This document shows positions 62,275-64,000 of a DNA stretch of 64,000 nt, piece after piece. The first letter of the stretch is position 1. The number at the start of each line of letters is the position of its first letter. The notes under the pieces are model-generated. The model was given only the letters and a program-made list of their open reading frames with translations. It made no database searches and was not told the origin of the DNA. The stretch comes from Limosilactobacillus caviae (GTDB lineage Bacteria > Bacillota > Bacilli > Lactobacillales > Lactobacillaceae). The stretch is taken from positions 186,001-250,000 of the forward strand of contig NZ_BMDS01000003.1 of NCBI RefSeq assembly GCF_014635905.1. The letters run 5' to 3'. The position numbers and the translations under genes were made by a program.

Positions 62275-63252
62275 ATGCCAAGTTTTGAAGATGAATTATT
62301 ATCAGTAATCACTAAAAATGCCAGTGATTTGTATATATTGCCGCATGATGAGTGTTATCGACTGTCGATCGCTGTGCGGGGACGGCTTACTCTATTAAAA
62401 AGTGTTTCATATGCCTATGGTCAACGATTTATTTCATATTTAAAATATCGTGCCAATATGGCGGTAAGTGAGCATCGACGCCCACAATTAGGGGCTTTTC
62501 GATTAGTGTATGAGCAGCAGAAAATTAATTTGCGTTTATCCAGTGTTGGAGATTTTCAAGGACATGAATCATTAGTTGTCCGTTTTATCTACCCTTTAGT
62601 AAATAACGAGTTTAATTTTCTAGTTCCTTCTCAATGGACAACGCTACAAAAATGCTGTGACTATCGCGGCTTGATTTTGTTTGCTGGACCAATGGGAGCA
62701 GGAAAGACCACAACAATGTATCAATTAGCAAAGAAATTATTACCGGATAAAATCGTATTGACAATTGAAGATCCAGTAGAAATCAATTATTCCGACTTTA
62801 TCCAACTTCAAGTCAACACGCTAGCAGGAATGGATTATCAGAGTTTGTTAAGGTTAGGATTACGACACCGTCCAGACGTTTTTATTATTGGTGAGATTCG
62901 TGATTCACAAACGGCAGCGATGACAGTTCAGGCAGCATTAAGCGGGCATCTTGTCTTCGGAACAATTCATGCCCAGAATGCTGATGGTGTGATTTCCCGT
63001 TTACGACAATTAGGAATTGATTCATATTATTTGCAGCAAGTTTTAACAGCCGTCAGTTATCAGCGATTAATTCCCTTAGTCAACGGAAAACAAGCAGTAT
63101 TATGCGACTTGTTAACGCACCAGCACTTGGCTGATTCAATACTTAATAGAACGAAAGGAGTTATTTCCGATGAATGGACAAAAAATCTTAAGCAGGCGAT
63201 GGAAGAAGGGAAAATTACCTCGGCAGTCGCTGCTAAGTACGCGCACGGATAA
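62275..63252 (+). CDS. comGA: Competence pilus assembly ATPase ComGA
   Basis: Traffic ATPase that powers the competence pseudopilus for DNA uptake. The 325-aa protein has Walker A GPMGAGKTTTMY near residue 140, the Asp box TIEDPVEINYSDF, Walker B VFIIGEIRDSQTAAM, and the His box LVFGTIHAQNA. Complete and without frameshift, although natural competence is rarely shown in this group. ATG behind AGGGAGGTT. It overlaps comGB by 83 bases. No ComK- or SigX-type box was clear upstream. Confidence 0.95.
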   Translation: MPSFEDELLSVITKNASDLYILPHDECYRLSIAVRGRLTLLKSVSYAYGQRFISYLKYRANMAVSEHRRPQLGAFRLVYEQQKINLRLSSVGDFQGHESLVVRFIYPLVNNEFNFLVPSQWTTLQKCCDYRGLILFAGPMGAGKTTTMYQLAKKLLPDKIVLTIEDPVEINYSDFIQLQVNTLAGMDYQSLLRLGLRHRPDVFIIGEIRDSQTAAMTVQAALSGHLVFGTIHAQNADGVISRLRQLGIDSYYLQQVLTAVSYQRLIPLVNGKQAVLCDLLTHQHLADSILNRTKGVISDEWTKNLKQAMEEGKITSAVAAKYAHG

Positions 63253-64000
63253 ATTAAAACGTCAGCAGCAGGCCTCCTTTTTCCTTTTACTGGCCGACTT
63301 ATTAACGGTTGGATTTTCTATTAGACATGCTATTCATTTTATTGGAACCGTGGAACCAGGTTTAATGTGGTGGACCATGAAAATTGATCATCGAATGCAA
63401 GAGGGGACCGGCTTTACAGATAGTATTCGGCAAGAAATAAAACCGGATTTATATTACCAATTACTTTTAGCCGAGAAGCATGGCAATCTGGTAAAAACGT
63501 TGCATGAAATTGGTAAGTTACTCTCAGTACAGGAACGCCAACGAAAAAAGTTGATAACTTTACTTCAGTATCCGTTGCTTCTTCTGATAATGCTGGCTAT
63601 TGTAATTTGCTGTTTGGTAGGATTTGTATTTCCAGAATTAGATATGTGGCAAGAAAAAAGCAACCCCAATTTATTGATTAAAATAACAGGTTTAGTTGGG
63701 AGTTATTTTCTAACGATAATTGGCATTAGCGGCTTATTCCAATGGTATAACTGGCACCGAATGAGTAGGGAGCAAAAACTCATTAAACTATGTACTATTC
63801 CGATTGTTGGCAAATGTTATCGTTATTATTTTCAATATTATTTGACAAGTGTTTTAGGAGTAATGCTACAACAAGGATTATCACTTGCTGAGATTTGTCA
63901 GCTCTCACAAACATTTCATGGTGATTCAATTCTTTATCTTTTTAGTGGCAAAGTAATAAAAATCATTCAACGTGGTGGTGATATTTCTGAAGCTGTTAAG
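63170..64000 (+). CDS. comGB: Competence pilus membrane protein ComGB (3' end outside window)
   Basis: Polytopic platform protein of the competence pseudopilus, of the GspF/PilC family. The frame is open for 277 codons to the right edge. It starts with a basic stretch, then the GspF repeat 1 (LLADLLTVGFSIRHAI, then MKIDHRMQEGTGFTDSIR and AEKHGNL, in which the GspF signature E-x-x-G is seen), helices at about 125-147 and 165-190, and the second repeat starting LGVMLQQGLSLAEI. The ATG at 63170 follows AAAGGAG and lies within comGA, so the overlap is 83 bases. The usual length is about 340, so roughly 65 residues are missing. Confidence 0.92.
   Translation, partial: MNGQKILSRRWKKGKLPRQSLLSTRTDKLKRQQQASFFLLLADLLTVGFSIRHAIHFIGTVEPGLMWWTMKIDHRMQEGTGFTDSIRQEIKPDLYYQLLLAEKHGNLVKTLHEIGKLLSVQERQRKKLITLLQYPLLLLIMLAIVICCLVGFVFPELDMWQEKSNPNLLIKITGLVGSYFLTIIGISGLFQWYNWHRMSREQKLIKLCTIPIVGKCYRYYFQYYLTSVLGVMLQQGLSLAEICQLSQTFHGDSILYLFSGKVIKIIQRGGDISEAVK

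Noticed and set aside
1-64000. CRISPR arrays, tRNA or rRNA genes, insertion sequences, attachment sites
   Set aside because: None was seen on reading both strands; repeats found are terminators, T-box motifs and short dyads only.

Overview
The window is a piece of core chromosome from a low-GC, heterofermentative-type lactobacillus. Protein sequences and gene order (rpsD-ezrA-nifS-thiI-valS, cydABDC-ndh, recA-rny-mutSL-ruvAB, alaS-ireB-ruvX, pepQ/ccpA, comG) look most like Limosilactobacillus reuteri or a close relative. That species call is from memory of the family and was not computed. No rRNA or tRNA gene, insertion sequence, prophage, CRISPR array or toxin-antitoxin pair was seen.

Layout. 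1-2750: the end of a purine permease, a relic of adenosine deaminase, rpsD with a structured leader, and a frameshifted free-methionine sulfoxide reductase. 2826-10134: ezrA, the sulfur-transfer pair nifS-thiI, and valS behind a valine T-box. 10497-17674: a respiratory block (cytochrome bd, its CydDC exporter, a type II NADH dehydrogenase) with a candidate CcpA site. 17777-22449: folC, a radC-like gene, and the cell-shape genes mreBCD. 22450-25092: an amino-acid ABC transporter behind two tandem T-box elements. 25309-34075: ymfF-ymfH-ymfM-pgsA-cinA-recA-rny, with a LexA box at recA. 34250-44666: mismatch repair (mutSL), branch migration (ruvAB), a strongly altered tRNA-guanine transglycosylase homologue, yajC, a DHH phosphoesterase and a DEAD-box helicase. 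44663-52826: alaS behind a short alanine T-box, ireB-ruvX-DUF1292, cvpA-mutS2, trxA and a DUF2507 gene. 52954-58124: murI-rdgB-yfcE-cbpB, a HAD phosphatase with mscS, and a DUF948/YtxH pair. 58160-64000: divergent pepQ and ccpA, an unknown four-helix membrane protein with an internal repeat, yebC, and the start of the comG competence operon (comGA, and comGB running off the edge).

The genes are mostly housekeeping: DNA repair, cell shape, tRNA charging and modification, and respiration. I did not find a complete new system. The best leads are the transglycosylase homologue sitting between ruvB and yajC with no queA, whose active-site loops are replaced; a RadC homologue that has lost the first histidine of its metal-binding motif; a two-module T-box leader whose specifier aligns to an arginine codon; an alaS leader whose T-box lies inside the terminator stem; two decaying metabolic genes near the left edge; and several structured untranslated regions without a named class.
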